Of a stretch of 64,000 bases of DNA, positions 13,973 to 27,641 are shown piece after piece (position 1 is the first letter of the stretch; every line of letters begins with the position of its first letter). Location: assembly GCA_013399115.1 (NCBI GenBank), contig VXAA01004204.1, positions 486,998 through 550,997 of the forward strand, in the 5' to 3' direction. The notes under the pieces were generated by a model. It made no database searches and was not told the DNA's origin. It saw nothing but the letters and a program-made list of their open reading frames with translations. Made by a program: the position numbers and the translations under genes. Origin of the DNA: Anseranas semipalmata (Eukaryota; Chordata; Aves; Anseriformes; Anseranatidae).

Positions 13973-16900
13973 TTTGTTGTATAATAAAGCATAGTATACC
14001 AGCTTTTGTCCTAAGAAGTCATTATCAAGCTAGCTAGCAAAGACTTTGTGACTGCTGGAATGCTAGTAAGTCACAGACTGTCTATAACTTATAAATCACA
14101 CGTGTGTTTGGAGGAAATAATGTAAGTTATTTGCTGAAATTATTCCATTTAAGATGAAGTTCAGTTTATCTACAATAACACTGTCTGCATGGGGAAAAGT
14201 TCTTACATTAATTATTGCTCCAGCTCCATGCCTGTTACTGTAAAATTTACATTATCCTGGCATAACAGCAGCTGTGTTGATAGATGATTCTCCTTATATC
14301 CAGAGTTTCCATCTCATATAGCAGAAGTCCCGTCAGATATTTGAATAAAAAGAAAGTGAACCAATATTACAGTCTGAGACTATGCACCATGCCAGCAAAG
14401 CTACTGACTCTCAGCACAAAAGTCATTAGTTGGACTTCAGAACTCATGGTTAGTTTAAAATCAAAAGGTTTATTAAGCAATTACTTCTGAGAGCTCTGTG
14501 ATTGATGAAGCCTGGCTTGTGGTGCTTATGGAGATGAACTGCAGCATCTAAGCAAGTGCAAGTTCTAACTATTAGTTTTCCTGCAGTTTTGAATGTTGAA
14601 AATTGCTTCCTCATGAATTCTTTTGTGTCCAATAGTATGTGTAATTTTATGTAGCTTTTCCATAAGAAGGATCTCTTTCTCTCACTCTCTCTCTTTTTTT
14701 TTATTTATTTATGTTTTTTGGTTGCTTATTTTAAAAAAATCAATAGTGAAGTTCAAAGAAACTTTGTCCTTTTTGAGTCATCTTCTCATATGTAGCTGAA
14801 AATGAAATGGAGGAAGAAGAAATATTTCTACTTACCTACTCCCACATAGTATTTTCATAGGAAATATTCCCAATACACAAAGGTAATATTTTGGGGGTAT
14901 TTAAAACTTGCATTCTTATTACTAAACATTTTTAATAGGTTTGGAATCTCTCTCCAGCTTTTCCTCTAGCTTAGAGGAGCTAGAAATTACACTTTAAAAA
15001 GACATTCTCTTAGAAAACATATGGTGATGGAAGTTGGATGCATACTGAAAAGTAAGAACTATCACAAGCCTACAACACTGCCAGTGTTTCAAATTGGAAA
15101 TAGGCTTCTGCTCTACAAAGTGTTTTGCACACTTTTTGCTGGTGCTATAAGATAATAAGAAACATCTGAGACAGCCAGAATTGCATATGAACTCATCTAG
15201 CTCCTGGTGGAATCAATTAAACATTTCAACTAACAGAAGTGGGAATGAGACCAAACTCCTCATAGGTTTCTGAGCACTACCAAAATGATAGGACGCCATC
15301 AATCAAATACAGGAAACTAATACATTTCAGGACCCTTTCTTTGCACTGACTGACTTCTGCAGTGTATCAGCTCTGAAGTAGAATACAGTATTTCTAAGAA
15401 CTCAAATGAAAATATATAGTTTAAGTACAATGCAAATAAAAATAATGGAGTCTATACGTTTTTAAAGTTTCAACAAATTTAGCTAATTATAAAGGATTGT
15501 TTCAAATAACTGGTACACTGAAACACAGGTATATTGGTAAAATTCTTATGGAGATCAATTTAGTCTCAAGGAAAAACCCTGGCAGCAGAAACTGCAATGG
15601 TGGATAAAAGATCTCTTTTATAATAGGACATCGTGAACGCAGATTTTGTGGGTGCCTAAAGCCAGTGACTGAGTATAAATAAATTGTAGCTCTGAGAATA
15701 TTATCTATGCCTTGTACTTCAGAGCTGTCAGTCAGTATTTTTGATCATTAGCCATCTGTGATTATTTTAATTTTTGCCAGCAGGAGAAGGAACTCTTTTC
15801 CACCAGGGAGCTCTGTTATTACAATATAATTTATATGTAAAGAGCTCATTTCATTAGAGGAAAAAAAAAAAAAAACTTTTAACAATTTTTTCCCCCAAAG
15901 TTTAAAAGAAACTTGTAGCATTAAAATATTTGTTTTGAATTTCTTTTTGTATTGATATGCTTGGATGGTCCGTGTAAAAGCACTTAACATTTTACTGGAA
16001 GAACTAACAATAATTTTGTGTCTTTAGCCCAGTTTTTATTTAACATCCCATACTGAAGAACTAGAAACTGAGGCAGTTGTGGATCTGAAATATTGAACTA
16101 GATAAAGTACTATTTTTCAGTTCCCCTTGAAATTACTGCATTTTAGACCCTACCTATGTCTTTACCACATGCTAGTTAAAATCCTTACAGGGTCATTTTA
16201 GATTTACCTCCCGTCAGTCTGTTGAAAGAATGACTTTATAATGACCTTGTTTTTAGTTGGAATGACTTGCTGAAATGAAAATGTTGCATCTCTTTGATTT
16301 ACTGAAATGAAACTCTGCCCAACATTATAGTATAAAGTTATATTTTTATTGGCATTGTAAATGCTGGCATTATAAACCGAGTTAAATTGGTTCATAAGAA
16401 TACTGACATAAAATAAATTAGTTTATGAAATTTACTTAGCTAATTCTGTCTTTTTTTTTTCCAAACAATCCCTGTTTGTCAATGGTGACAAGTACCTGTT
16501 GCCACTGTTTTCAGCCTGACTTTGAGGTCTTAAAATTTGGAAGTATTTAGGTGAACTTGAAGATAAAATCTGTGTCAGTATGGCACCAATTGCTGTCTAC
16601 ACATGATGCTTGTGTTTAATATCCTCAAAAGGCAATAGAGTTCTGTAAATGCCAAGAATAGTTCCCATGCTTTTAAACATGTACACTCAAGTCTTCTGTT
16701 TCATACACCATAACTGTGTTAAAGACATTGTCTGTCCTTTCAGCTCTTCTTTTACAGATCTGCAAGAAGCCAGCAGTAAAAAACAATGAAAATTGACTAC
16801 TGCAGTTGAATTGCCTTTTAACTAAGCTTTGAAGCTTTAATTACATTGTTCTTAAAGTAACTTATGCTCTGTATTTGACTTCTGAATTTGAATCAATTCA

Positions 16901-17121
16901 ATGATCTACTATATAAGGCCAGATGAATAGTCTCTGGCAGTTGTACTTCACATATTTCAGCATTTACAGAGCATTTCTGTGTTACCCCATCTGATTGTCT
17001 GATTTTATGACATACAGATATGTTTCACATAGCAACTCTTCCAATGTCTTTGATCAGAAGGATAAAGTGAATTTTAGTAAGCAATGTAGGAATTAGTTAT
17101 ATAAGGCTCTCTAATTGAAAA

Positions 17122-17140
17122 GCAAACAAACAAACAAAAC
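17122..17140. repeat. (CAAA)n microsatellite
   Basis: Four CAAA units in unique DNA. Simple repeat only. Confidence 0.8.
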
Positions 17141-20100
17141 CTGACATTGTGAGGACATCCAGTTGTCCTCTATAATTACATTATAAAGCGAAAAATAAGC
17201 AGAGAGATACAATTTAAATGTAAATTTAATGTAGTAATTAGTTATTTGTACTAGCAGTTATAATTGGACTCAATGTTCAAATCTTGCACTCCCAGGTTCC
17301 TTAGGTTTGCGCAAAGTATGTATCACCTTGCTGTTGTACCTTCTGATACTTCACAAGGAGATCCATAAACAAGGGAAGTAATGGAAAATTATTTCTGTTC
17401 TCTTTTCCCCTTCTCACTCTCCTTTACTCCCTTTAGTGAAGGATGTGCTTTATAACATTTTCAATGCTAGACAATACAATGTTCTCGCTTCCTTTCCCAA
17501 ATGTAGTTACTTATGCTACTAGTACAACTCAGCAAGAGTAAATATGTAAGGCAAAAGAGCTGTCTTGAGAATCTGATGACCACACTGCAAATGATGGAGT
17601 GGGATCTAGGAGGAATGGATACCTCAGATTACCTCAGCCCATGAACTGAAACCTTCTCTGGGATCTCTTCTGTGTCATATTTGCTGAAATTGGCCAGTAG
17701 ATATGTTGGTATAAGGATAGGAATAGGTCATGCACGATTACATCACAAATATATATATAAACCATTTTTTTTCCCCTAACAAATAACCTCCAAAATGATA
17801 ATTAAAAGATTTAATGAAGATAACATTCTATAAGCTTCTCTGAATGTATGATAAGTTTTGGATAAAAAAAAAACTTTTGAAAACTGTAGTAACTTGAAAT
17901 TTCTATAGTAAACAATGTAATGGAAGAATCAACCAGTCCAAGGTTTTCTACATTTATAACAAAACTGCCTTCATATACTATCCTGGTTCTGTTAAACAAA
18001 AATATCCTTGGGACAACCTGAAAGTAATTCACTTTTTACCTCGGTATTGCTAAATTTGATTTGATTTGATTGAATCTATATTTATCCTCATGTGGCTCCC
18101 AGAGCACTCACGAACTTTCATAATTCCAGTCTATCAGGGCAAATCTGCAAGTAAAAAAACTCACTTTTACCAGCAGGTATTCAATGAATGGCAGGTGGCA
18201 AATAAAGCACTTAGTGAATTGTTTTAATTGCATTTCTCTTGTATCTCTCAGAACTTGAGAAAGTTTCAGAGAGCAGGAGAGGAGCAGGATGGATTTATTT
18301 GCTGCTTTCATTTTGTTCCAACACTGCTTGCTTTCAGAAAAGACTTGCTGATATAATTTCAGTGCCTTTCATGTATGGATGATATTTAAACTGGTACAAA
18401 AAAGGGTATATTGTAGTGCAGTAGAGATGTACATCAAAACAAATATGAAAGCAAAGAGATAAATTTACTGCACCTACTCAAGAATATAAAGAAGCTTTTA
18501 ACCTAAGCCTACTGACATGGAATGCAGAATGAAATCCTTTTTTCTTGGGCATTAAATAGAACTGAAGTTTAGCAGGTTTAGCTGTAGTTACAATTTCTGC
18601 CATTGGTTCATTTCACAGAATTACTCATGTAATTTCAAGCACAGCCCACTGAAGTTAATATAGTGGTATAAAAAATCTGGAAAGCTCAGACTGCCAGTGT
18701 TCAGCTCAAAACTTTTTTTCACTTGCACCTTTTTTTTTTTTTTTTTTACTATTTTCCCTTATTTCATGCACAAAGAGAACACAGAACATAATGCATACCC
18801 TGTATTAATGAGGATTTGAGGTTGGGCTGGAGATTCTTAAACATAGCTCAGTCAATGAAGCTGTTGAAGGTCCCTACATATAATCTTTGTCTATGGATGG
18901 AGAGATTAAAACAACAACAACTGCAACAACAACAGCAACTTAATTTCGCAATAATCTTGTTTAATTTCTTTATTTTCAAGGCTTTTGATTGGAACTGGTA
19001 AAGTTAGCCTGTGAAATATTAACTGTATATATGGGAATATGTGAAGGAATCTTTTGGTGTATAGACATGGCAAGAAACTTTATCCTGTAATAACTCATAT
19101 TGCCGAAGTAGCTCCATAAAATCAGGAAGAGTTAGTGTAGTCAGGAGATATAAGCAGACTGAGGATCAAGGGATGGTAATTATGCTCCATTCTTCTTTGA
19201 TCTTCTTTGCAAAATAAGATGAGTGATACCTGCTTGTTCCTACGAAAACTATGTGGAACCTTAGGCAGTAAGATAAATTGTGATAAAAGATAATTAAAGG
19301 AAAATATAGGGATAAAGGGATCAATTAAAACAAGATGAAACTATAACTTGACTTCTCTTTGTTGTTCAGAATTCACATGGAGTCAGTGCATCTGAGGGCT
19401 GTTTCATTTTTTGAGTTTTAATTGTCCAATATTTCACAGCATGAACTTCTGCAACATGCAGTTGGCTCTAGACAGCATTTGAGGGAACTTAAAAGGGGAA
19501 TCAAGTGCCCTCTGTGAAAAGCATTGTCCTATAATATGTAAAAAAAAAAAATTATTTGAGAATGTTCTTTTTCTAAAATCTGGACTGAACCAATGTTTCA
19601 GGAATAAGTCAACACTTCAGGGTAGTTGCCTCAAGTTAGAGTTTTCTGTGAAGAATGGTGTCAGTTCTACTCTTCTGTATTTCTATAATATTCTATATTC
19701 CTATCCCTTCCCCTGCCCCAGCTTTGCAGCTCTTCTCCATGTCTCATACTACACTGAATATGCAGTCACACTATGCTTTCTATCAGGGGGATGTGCCACA
19801 TTTGAGTTTTTATGAACCGATGGTGATGTTTTATGCAATTGTCTGAGATCTGTTACATTTTCTAGCTTTTAGACTTTAAAAATGAAATAAAAATGCTTAG
19901 AAAAAAAAATCCTTCACTACAACTTAGTTTATCCACTCAATGTTCATTTGCTTCATACATCTGTGTTAACCGTCAGGTGCCTAGAAGACAGCTGGAATTC
20001 CATAGCCTGTAGAAAGGCCACATGAGAGAATTTCCTTGAGAAGTTTGTAGAAGTCCTCTTGCACAGGTTCTGAGAGAGGTGGATGGTGGGTGAAGAGACA

Positions 20101-20169
20101 AAGATTAATCTTTTCCTTTCCATTTTCAATTAAATGTATAACTGACTGATGGTGGTGGCATGCTTCTCC

Positions 20170-20285
20170 GGCAGCTCAAGTGCTAACCTAGGACTCAGAA
20201 GACGAGGGTTCAATATCCTGCTCTGCTACAGACTCATTGAGCAAGCAATCTGGTGGTTCCTTTTCCCATCTCTAAAAAATGCATC
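20170..20285 (+). repeat. Ancient tRNA-derived SINE relic (MIR/CORE-SINE-like)
   Basis: The stretch contains the series of motifs expected of an old amniote tRNA-derived SINE in the right order: GGACTCAGAAGAC, a B-box-like GGGTTCAATATCC at 20206-20218, CTGCTCTGCTACAGACT, then a TTCCCATCTCTAAAAAATG segment matching the usual 3' part. Mutations have broken up most of it, as expected for a copy older than the bird radiation. A repeat-library comparison is needed to choose between MIR and a sauropsid CORE-SINE. Confidence 0.6.
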
Positions 20286-21190
20286 TATTCACTCTAAGGA
20301 TCTTATTCAGGTAAATATACATAAATATTAATTTTCTTAAGAAGATTACATTTAAGATATACATAGATAAGAATTTCTCAAGATGTCTCTACAGTTTAAT
20401 TCCTTTAGCCAGAGACTGTAGTCTCTATTCAAATCTGAATTTATAGTGTTGACTATATTAGGAATTTTGCTTGACTAAGAATGAAAAGATTTGTTATTAC
20501 TCTGAAAGTTAACAAGACACTTTTATTCCAACTTTATGGTAAAGTAGGAAGTTTAGTTCCAAGGCCAGTAGCAACCAAATATATTATTTAAAGAGGAAAC
20601 AAAATGCAGCCTGCTGGGCATTCATTTGCTTAAAAGAGTTCTTTGTTTTTACAGTTCTAGAAAAAAAAAAAAATCCTTGTAAGACATTCAGTTAATACTT
20701 TAAAGCATACAACATTCCTGCTCACTGAAGGGAGGCACCGGAGTTATTACTCAAAGGAAAACTGAAACAACTAATAATAAGACATAAAGGGGAAAATTCC
20801 AGCCATTGAGGTTCAAGAAGAGAGATGGTTACCTTCAAAAGATAATCAAGAATTTTAGGGGGTTGAAATCAACTTCAAAAGACACCTTGGGACATTCAGT
20901 TTCTGATTTTTTGTATCTCACTTTGGTATCAAAAGTTAGGTAGTTAAGAGTCTGTCCATTGTTCCCCTTTCCCTGTTTTATTCTACTACCTCTTCAAAAA
21001 ATTATCCAGACCGCAATAATGCCATTAGCCAGGATTTTCCTGTAAAACAAAAAAGTCATCATGTTTTCTTCCTCCAAGTTTGCTACCAATAGTTTCTCTG
21101 ACGAGTCGCTGTGAAATCTTTCCACTCTGAAATGCTCAGAGTACTCAAGAGCAGGAGAATCATATACATTTCATGGCATTGCAGGAAATT

Positions 21191-21206
21191 TTTAAAAGCT
21201 TTTAAA
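21191..21206. repeat. 16-bp AT-rich palindrome
   Basis: TTTAAAAGCTTTTAAA is its own reverse complement and sits in a T/A-rich patch. Such palindromes arise easily by chance in this composition. Confidence 0.7.
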
Positions 21207-21315
21207 TTTTAATTTTTTTAATTTTTTTGTTTTAAATTTCTGAATTTTGTCTTTTCTATTATCCTAATGAGTAAAACAAAAAGAAAAAAACTTCAACAAC
21301 TACAAAAACACCAAG

Positions 21316-21343
21316 CAAAAACAAAACAAAACAAAACAAACAA
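21316..21343. repeat. (AAAAC)n microsatellite
   Basis: Several AAAAC units ending in CAAAC. Simple repeat in unique DNA. Confidence 0.85.
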
Positions 21344-23683
21344 GCATAAAACCACATCCCCACCTCTTTCCCCCATTCCCCATTCCCTTTTTCAGTGTCT
21401 CCTCAGCAGGACTACAATTCTCTGGAGTCAATTTTCCTAATAGACTCCTCCGTGACCATCTTGGATAAATGTCATGTCCCCTGGCTCTCTCCATCTTGTA
21501 ATGAAAATAGACCTATTGCCAGCTACACCTTGCTGATTGCTTCCTACCTGCTGCTAAGGGTAATTTGTGAAGTGTAAATGAAGACTTCAGCAGTTGCTGA
21601 AAGAAAAAAGGTACAAGAAGGGACTGTTGTTCAGCATTTACATAAGACAGTCCATGAAGAAACAGTTCTGTTTAGCTGGAAATGTACAAAGTGTATAAAA
21701 GATCTTTAAGTTTTCACAATTGTAAATATGCTTTCAGATAACTTCTTGTCCTTGAAAGGAGACAGGAGACAAGGCATTACAGTGGGGAGGTACAACGAGG
21801 AGGTGAATTGAAACGGGAGACTGAAATACCAGCAGTTCCAGACAGCAAAGCTCTCTGCTCTGTATGGCTTCAGATCCACCTGGCTTGCCCCATTCCTGTT
21901 ACGCAATAGATCATACTGCTTTCTGTTTGTCCTATGAGAATAACTGACGCACTTGTGGGAGCAGGAGCACTTAATTTTCCTCATTCACCATGTTTAGAGA
22001 AAAGGAAGCATAATATTACTAGTCCTTCTATTGAAGGATTGCTGTTGTATTTTACATCCATTTTCTTGGCACAGCCTGGAATTTAATTGGGAGTTACTGG
22101 GAATAGAGGTGGAAACATTCAAATCTACCACAAAGAAAGTGCATTGACCTTGTACTGAAGAGCCAGCTGACAAATGCTCAATGAGATATTCAGTACATTC
22201 TCTAGAGAAGCAATTCAGATTTGTTTGGATAATTATCTAAACTTTTACATGCAGACTCCAAATACAACTTTCACCTCTGTCTTCTATAAGGAGATCAGCA
22301 AAAGAACTGTGTCAATAATCAGCGTATTTTATATACCTTACCACTCATTCTCTTTCTTATTCTCATGTGCTAGGGTCTTATCTACACATACACACAAACA
22401 TATACATTTTCCTTTTGTCTGTTCTAAGTAATGTTTGAGGCATCTGCTAACATTAGTTTATAAAATACTTAAAAAGGAAAGTATAAAATACTTTCTGCAG
22501 TTTGGCAGCTCGTATTTCATCTTGATCCTCTCTGCTTATCCTTCCAAATTTCTGTCTCTTTTCACACTTCTTACCAGCCTCCTCGACAAATTGTTTAGAC
22601 ATTGTAAAATTCTGGTCTTGATTCCTAGTGATATTGCTCTTTAGCATGCCTAGACACTCTCTTTCCTTGAATTGCTTTAGCTCTTTTCACTTCTAAAGAC
22701 AAAATAATCTACTTCATAGTGCTTTTTCTGAGAAGACCCTAAACCAAACAAATAAACAAGCAAACAAAACCTTTACATATACTACAGACCCAGCTGTAAA
22801 CCTTTGATTCACATGAGTTCTTGGACAACAGCAACAGCTCACCAAAATGAATAATAGATCCAACAGTAGATCGGTCTGAAGTTCCTAGAGCCTTAAAAGA
22901 CACAACTGCAGTCTGCAGTAAGAGAAATTAAGCAAATGGTTTGGGTTATAACCACTGAAGATTATACTGAACTCCCAGAGGACCTAACAGGTCTTGAGAG
23001 ACCTCAGCCTCCCTTGGAAATTGATGGACTTCCTCAATTTCAGGATTCAGCTCATTCAAATGATAAGACTGAAAGACTTGTAAGACAATAAGACTCTCAG
23101 CTGCATCCTTTATCCACACTGCAGCAAGCCAAGCTGCATTTGAGGGTATTACCAGTTAATTCTTGACTTTTCTACACATCAAAATTAATCCAAAGTCACT
23201 GAAGGATTTTGTTTTATCAAAATAGGGGAAATTTTTACATTTGTTGTTCAGTGTTTGCTGAGTTCTGGAAAGGGAACAAAGAACAATTTGATTTGTTTCA
23301 CTTCTTTTCCAATAAGCAGTGCCTGGGAAGGACTTCACTTCCAAATCAGAGCTGTCGGTAGCATCGTTCCTGCCCTGAATGGTGGAGGTGGTTTACCACT
23401 GTTTTTGACTATCTTTTGAGGTTCCTGTGGCCCAGAAGGCTTGAGGTGTCATTTCAATGCATTGGATGTCATTTCTGTTCAGCTCTAATGACATTTCAGG
23501 GTAGCTCTGGACCTCAGCAGAGAGGGATTGTGCTCCTGTCCAAAGTCATCTTTCCCACTAGCCAGATCATTGTTTATCTGCTGGTGTTAACCCCAACACT
23601 TCAAAACATTAGCTGTTTTTCTTTTGGACTTAAAGCAGCTTTCATCTGTCTCTTGAAAATGATATTAGATGAACCTTTTTTTA

Positions 23684-23701
23684 GTAATAATAATAATAAT
23701 A
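23684..23701. repeat. (TAA)n microsatellite
   Basis: Six TAA units, which create the asparagine run in an otherwise meaningless open frame. Confidence 0.85.
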
Positions 23702-24855
23702 CTGAAACCAAATCAGTGAGTTTTGCATGCATTGAGAGAAAAAAGACAGTAGCTGTCACTGCTGTTAAGAATAATTTATACATTGTCTGATTTACCCTTC
23801 TGGGGTTATAAATGTTGACAAGTTAACATCAGGGCAAAGGTAGATCAGTCTGTCAAGTTTCTATTTTCTGCTTCTTGCTCTTCCACTAAGTGCTGCAGCA
23901 ATTGATTGATTTGATTTTAAAGAGTTCAGTTACATCATGATGACACAGTCCTCAATATGAATTTAAAGAGTAAAATTATTTGTTTAACTTGTTTTCATGT
24001 TGACAGGGTCTTTGCACTCCAGGCAATCACTTTGTTTTTCTTACAGCTTTGCTCTTTAGCCACCCAAATGTTGAATGTCACTCAACCTTGTCATATGTTT
24101 TTCTTGATGTTCTCTATTAGTCCCTACCACACTTTTCAGCAATCTAACAAATGTGGGTACCCTCTTGCCAGGCAGTACTCTGGTTGTGTGCTATTTTAGG
24201 CTTTCTCTCCCTGCTAAGGGAATTTCTTAGTTGACATCAACTTCCCTCTGTAAGATTTCAGCTAAGCATTTGAGAGAGGAGTTACCACAGGTATGATCAT
24301 TTAATTAAATTACTATAAACATCCAAAATGAAAATTACACTTTTGAACAGTCGCCCACAGTTTAATTTTGACTTACCTCCAAACTTTCTGAGGGAATTAG
24401 GAAGTGATAATCCCATTAAGTGTCTTTCTGTATTTGAGCTCTTTCTGAAAATGAGATTTAAATTTCTTCAAAATAAAACTTAGGTAATCATCCAAAATTC
24501 TGAGCTTCTTTTACATACTGAACCTTACCAATCTCATCTCTTGTACATGCATTTTTAATTTCTGTCTTACTCCATCTTCTGTACTCATTTTAGTATGGCA
24601 TTCTAATTCACGTGTATCAGCTGTTATTTTTATACATATAGAGAACTGAGATGAAATGATCAAAAGGAATGCACAAGGAAAAGAATATAATCCAGCACTG
24701 AACACATCAGAAACCAAAAGGTTTCAGGCAAATTATGTGTGATACAGGGAAAAAAAAAAAAAAAACACTCTTGATCTTAACAGTTCCTCATATGTAAAAG
24801 TTTGAAAATGGACTGCAAAGTCATCACAACTAAAAAAAAAATATTGTGTATGTAT

Positions 24856-24945
24856 GAGCCCTTATTCATGAAATCATTTGCAAGTGTTTAAATCCCAATG
24901 ATTTGAGTGGGCTTTAGTGTGTAATTAAATGTTAAAGAAATATAG
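24856..24945. repeat. Possible ancient CR1/L3-type repeat relic
   Basis: GCCCTTATTCATGAAATCATTTGCAAG-like sequence, followed by a CCCAATGATTTGAGTGGGCTT-like segment, resembles the 3' portion of very old amniote CR1/L3-family copies, in which a 'cccattgacttcaatggg'-type motif follows a 'cttaagcacatgc'-type motif. The match is weak and from memory. Confidence 0.3.
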
Positions 24946-24980
24946 ACTGGTTAGTAGTAGAAATACAGATTTCATCATTA

Positions 24981-25002
24981 TTTTTTTTTTTTTTTTTTTT
25001 TT
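24981..25002. repeat. T22 homopolymer
   Basis: Uninterrupted run of 22 T. No retrocopy is recognisable on the side where a minus-strand poly-A tail would place it. Confidence 0.9.
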
Positions 25003-25285
25003 CAAAAATAAGACCTTAAATGTGAGGTTCTTTCAAAACCACATAGTTGGAAAGAAATTTTCATCCTAGCAAGCTTCTGCTCTTTGCAGCTGCAGTTTTG
25101 CTGATTCTCTGAAGTCAGAGTTAATTGATAGACAATTTGGCCTGTGGACTTTAAATAACATACTGAAAATCTCTGTTTTGGGGAGAGGCGGGTTTAAAGT
25201 TGATTATTCCCCGAAATGACTTTTTCAAACTGAGTACTAGAGCTGGCAAAAATATTGCTATTGAATCAGACTTTATTTCTGTGGA

Positions 25286-25307
25286 TTTTTTTTTTTTGGG
25301 GGGGGGG
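25286..25307. repeat. T12-G10 homopolymer junction
   Basis: Twelve T followed directly by ten G. Either an unusual natural tract or a sequencing/consensus artefact. Confidence 0.85.
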
Positions 25308-27192
25308 TCTGTCATCTAAGACACGGAATGTTAGAACCCTTTTCCTGGGATAGGATACAGTTGTTGACCATAATGAAATACATTTGTCTACCTGAGCTTC
25401 TCCAGTTCACTTTTCAAAGACAGATTAAAACCTGGGTTAAGTTGGCACAATTCTTAAATAGTAATACCTAATTACAACCTTCCAGTTTTGATCCCAGACT
25501 TTTTAGGCTCTTCAGCATTTCTGACCTAAAGTTTTATCCTTGAAAGTAAACAGCTTTTTTGTCCTTCAGGTCTCTCCTTTCTTGACTTTAAACCAAACTC
25601 TTCCTGACCTTGAAGGCACATTTTAGAACCTTCACTCTAGTTGTGGAGTGTCATGTTAACTTAGTGTTCTTCTAATGTTTTTTCCCCACAGTGTCAGCCC
25701 ATTTCTTTTGTTTTTCAGTTTTTCTCTAAAATAATTCAATAATACAATGAACCAGATTAAAATATCTTTTCTTCATGAATTTGCCTCTTATGGTAAATAG
25801 TTTCCATATTTCTCAGTAACAGCTGCTTCTTGCTTCAAGGCAAGATTCAATTTCTATGGCAAATACCACAGCTTCCTGGAATGTTTAATGTTTGCGTCTT
25901 TTTTTTTTTTTTTTTTTTGAGCTTAAACTGGAAATCTACATCAGTTGTTAGACATGCCCTGAAAATAAATCTTTATAGATTTTTTTTCTAGTTTATCTGA
26001 GGTTCTTGCTTTTACTCCTTGATTCTCTGATTGGCAGGAAATAAATTCTGGAGCTCTCATGGAGATAGGCCTTTTCTGGATTGCGAAAATGCTAGTTTCT
26101 TTGAGGTTTTGCCATTTATTTTCAATGTGAAGTTACACTGGTGATCCATTTGTTTCAAAATTAAGAGGCAATTTACAAATAGATGTTTCATGCAACTGTA
26201 TTAAATGAAGGACAATGGTTAAGCCTACAAGTGTCAAGATGTTTTAACATAAGTTAAATATTAATTATCTAGTCTCTAATTTAGTCTGGTAATGATATAG
26301 CCCTAAATTTAAAAGATGCACCTACTGAAATATGTATGGACCTACTGAAATGTTTATCATTATAGCACAAAATGGGAACAATTAATTAAATAATTCACAT
26401 CAGAAGTTTAAGGGTAGCAGTTATCTATCATACTTTACTTATCTATCATAATTTTTTTCTAATTGGAATGACAAAGAATGTTATCTCTTGCAGAAATAGT
26501 ATGTTATTATTTTCCTTTGAATCCTTGAATTCCTTTGAATTATTGATCCTTTTACGTTATTGTTGTCTTTAGATAGATAGATATTTTATACATTAGAAAA
26601 CATGTATATTCACTTTTGGCTGTTGACTGAAGGGTTGCATTAAATTACAGCTTTTTCAAAAGGGAGCATTTGTCATAGAATGGCTAACTGTTTGCCTTTA
26701 CTTCTCTTCATAGGAAACAAACAAACAAACAAAACCACACTCAATAGCATTATTGATAGTTTCCAAAGATGTCGTCATTATTGCTCTCAAATTCAATAAT
26801 CCATATTTCGTTTGTGCACCTATTTCTGAAAATAAGGGAAAAGTCCTAGATACTTGCCTGCAGCAGTTTTGATTTCAATCTTTACAAAATGTAACAATTC
26901 TAAACTGAGAATGTGTTCTGAGTGTGTTTATCAATGGAAATCGTGGAAACAACTTAAGGAGTTTTATACTTAATATTTGGACACCCTCAAATTTTTATAG
27001 CTTTTGAGACAGTACAGATAATATGAGGCCTGACCTGTGAGCCCTCGTTTCTCAGTGAGTTTGAGTTTTCCATATCAGGTCCAAGTTTGGTAGAAAAATA
27101 CACATTTTGTTGTTCTTGTTTGCATTCATTTGCATCATATTTGCAATTTGTAATTAATTTTGTAGTCTATTTTTTCCTGAAGTACTTCTCAG

Positions 27193-27213
27193 TTTATTAT
27201 TATTATTATTATT
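27193..27213. repeat. (TTA)n microsatellite
   Basis: Six to seven TTA units in unique DNA. Confidence 0.85.
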
Positions 27214-27641
27214 TAATATAGCCTGTGGAACACTGAGCACTGATTAAGTGTTGTATGCTTTCTGTTATCTCTGAAGCATAACCGATGAAGTATTGTGAAT
27301 TTGGCACTGTGTAATGTAGCATTTTGCTTGCTGTGCAGCACTAACAAACAACACATCAGTAGTCATGCCTGTCTCTCATTTAAATGCAACCTCAGAGTTG
27401 TGCTGCATGTTACAAATATCTGGGAGCTGTGTGATTAGTTAACATCTTGTGCATAACCCTTAAAATTATAGCAAGTTCTCAGGAGATAATTAGCTTTCTG
27501 GATACCTCTAGTGAAATGAACTATGGCTTAGCAAGGGTAGGTACTGTGTGCGCTAAGACTTCAAGGAATGGTGGCATGAAAATGCCTTTAAAGCATAGCT
27601 TAAGTGTCTCCTACATTAAAGAGAGACAGACAGACAGAGGT

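Larger units (their letters stand above)
1198..20169. other. Long AT-rich non-coding stretch
   Basis: About 19 kb with no gene, RNA gene or young transposon that I can recognise. It contains homopolymer A and T tracts, small microsatellites listed separately, and a few faint motifs of ancient amniote repeats, for example near 3150-3215 and 3650-3735. Open frames are all under 90 codons and none shows a family motif. It could be intergenic DNA or part of a very long intron. Confidence 0.6.
20286..27641. other. AT-rich non-coding stretch
   Basis: No gene or RNA gene recognised. It holds homopolymer T tracts at 24981-25002 and 25899-25918, a T12-G10 junction at 25286-25307, small AAAAC, TAA and TTA microsatellites, and a 16-bp palindrome at 21191-21206. 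The longest open frame here is about 124 codons (23416-23790, plus strand). It ends in a run of asparagines encoded by the TAA-unit repeat and has no domain signature, so I treat it as chance. Confidence 0.6.

Noticed and set aside
23416..23790. 124-codon plus-strand open frame
   Set aside because: No recognisable domain; it includes a poly-asparagine run made by a (TAA)n microsatellite, and nothing supports splicing or expression.
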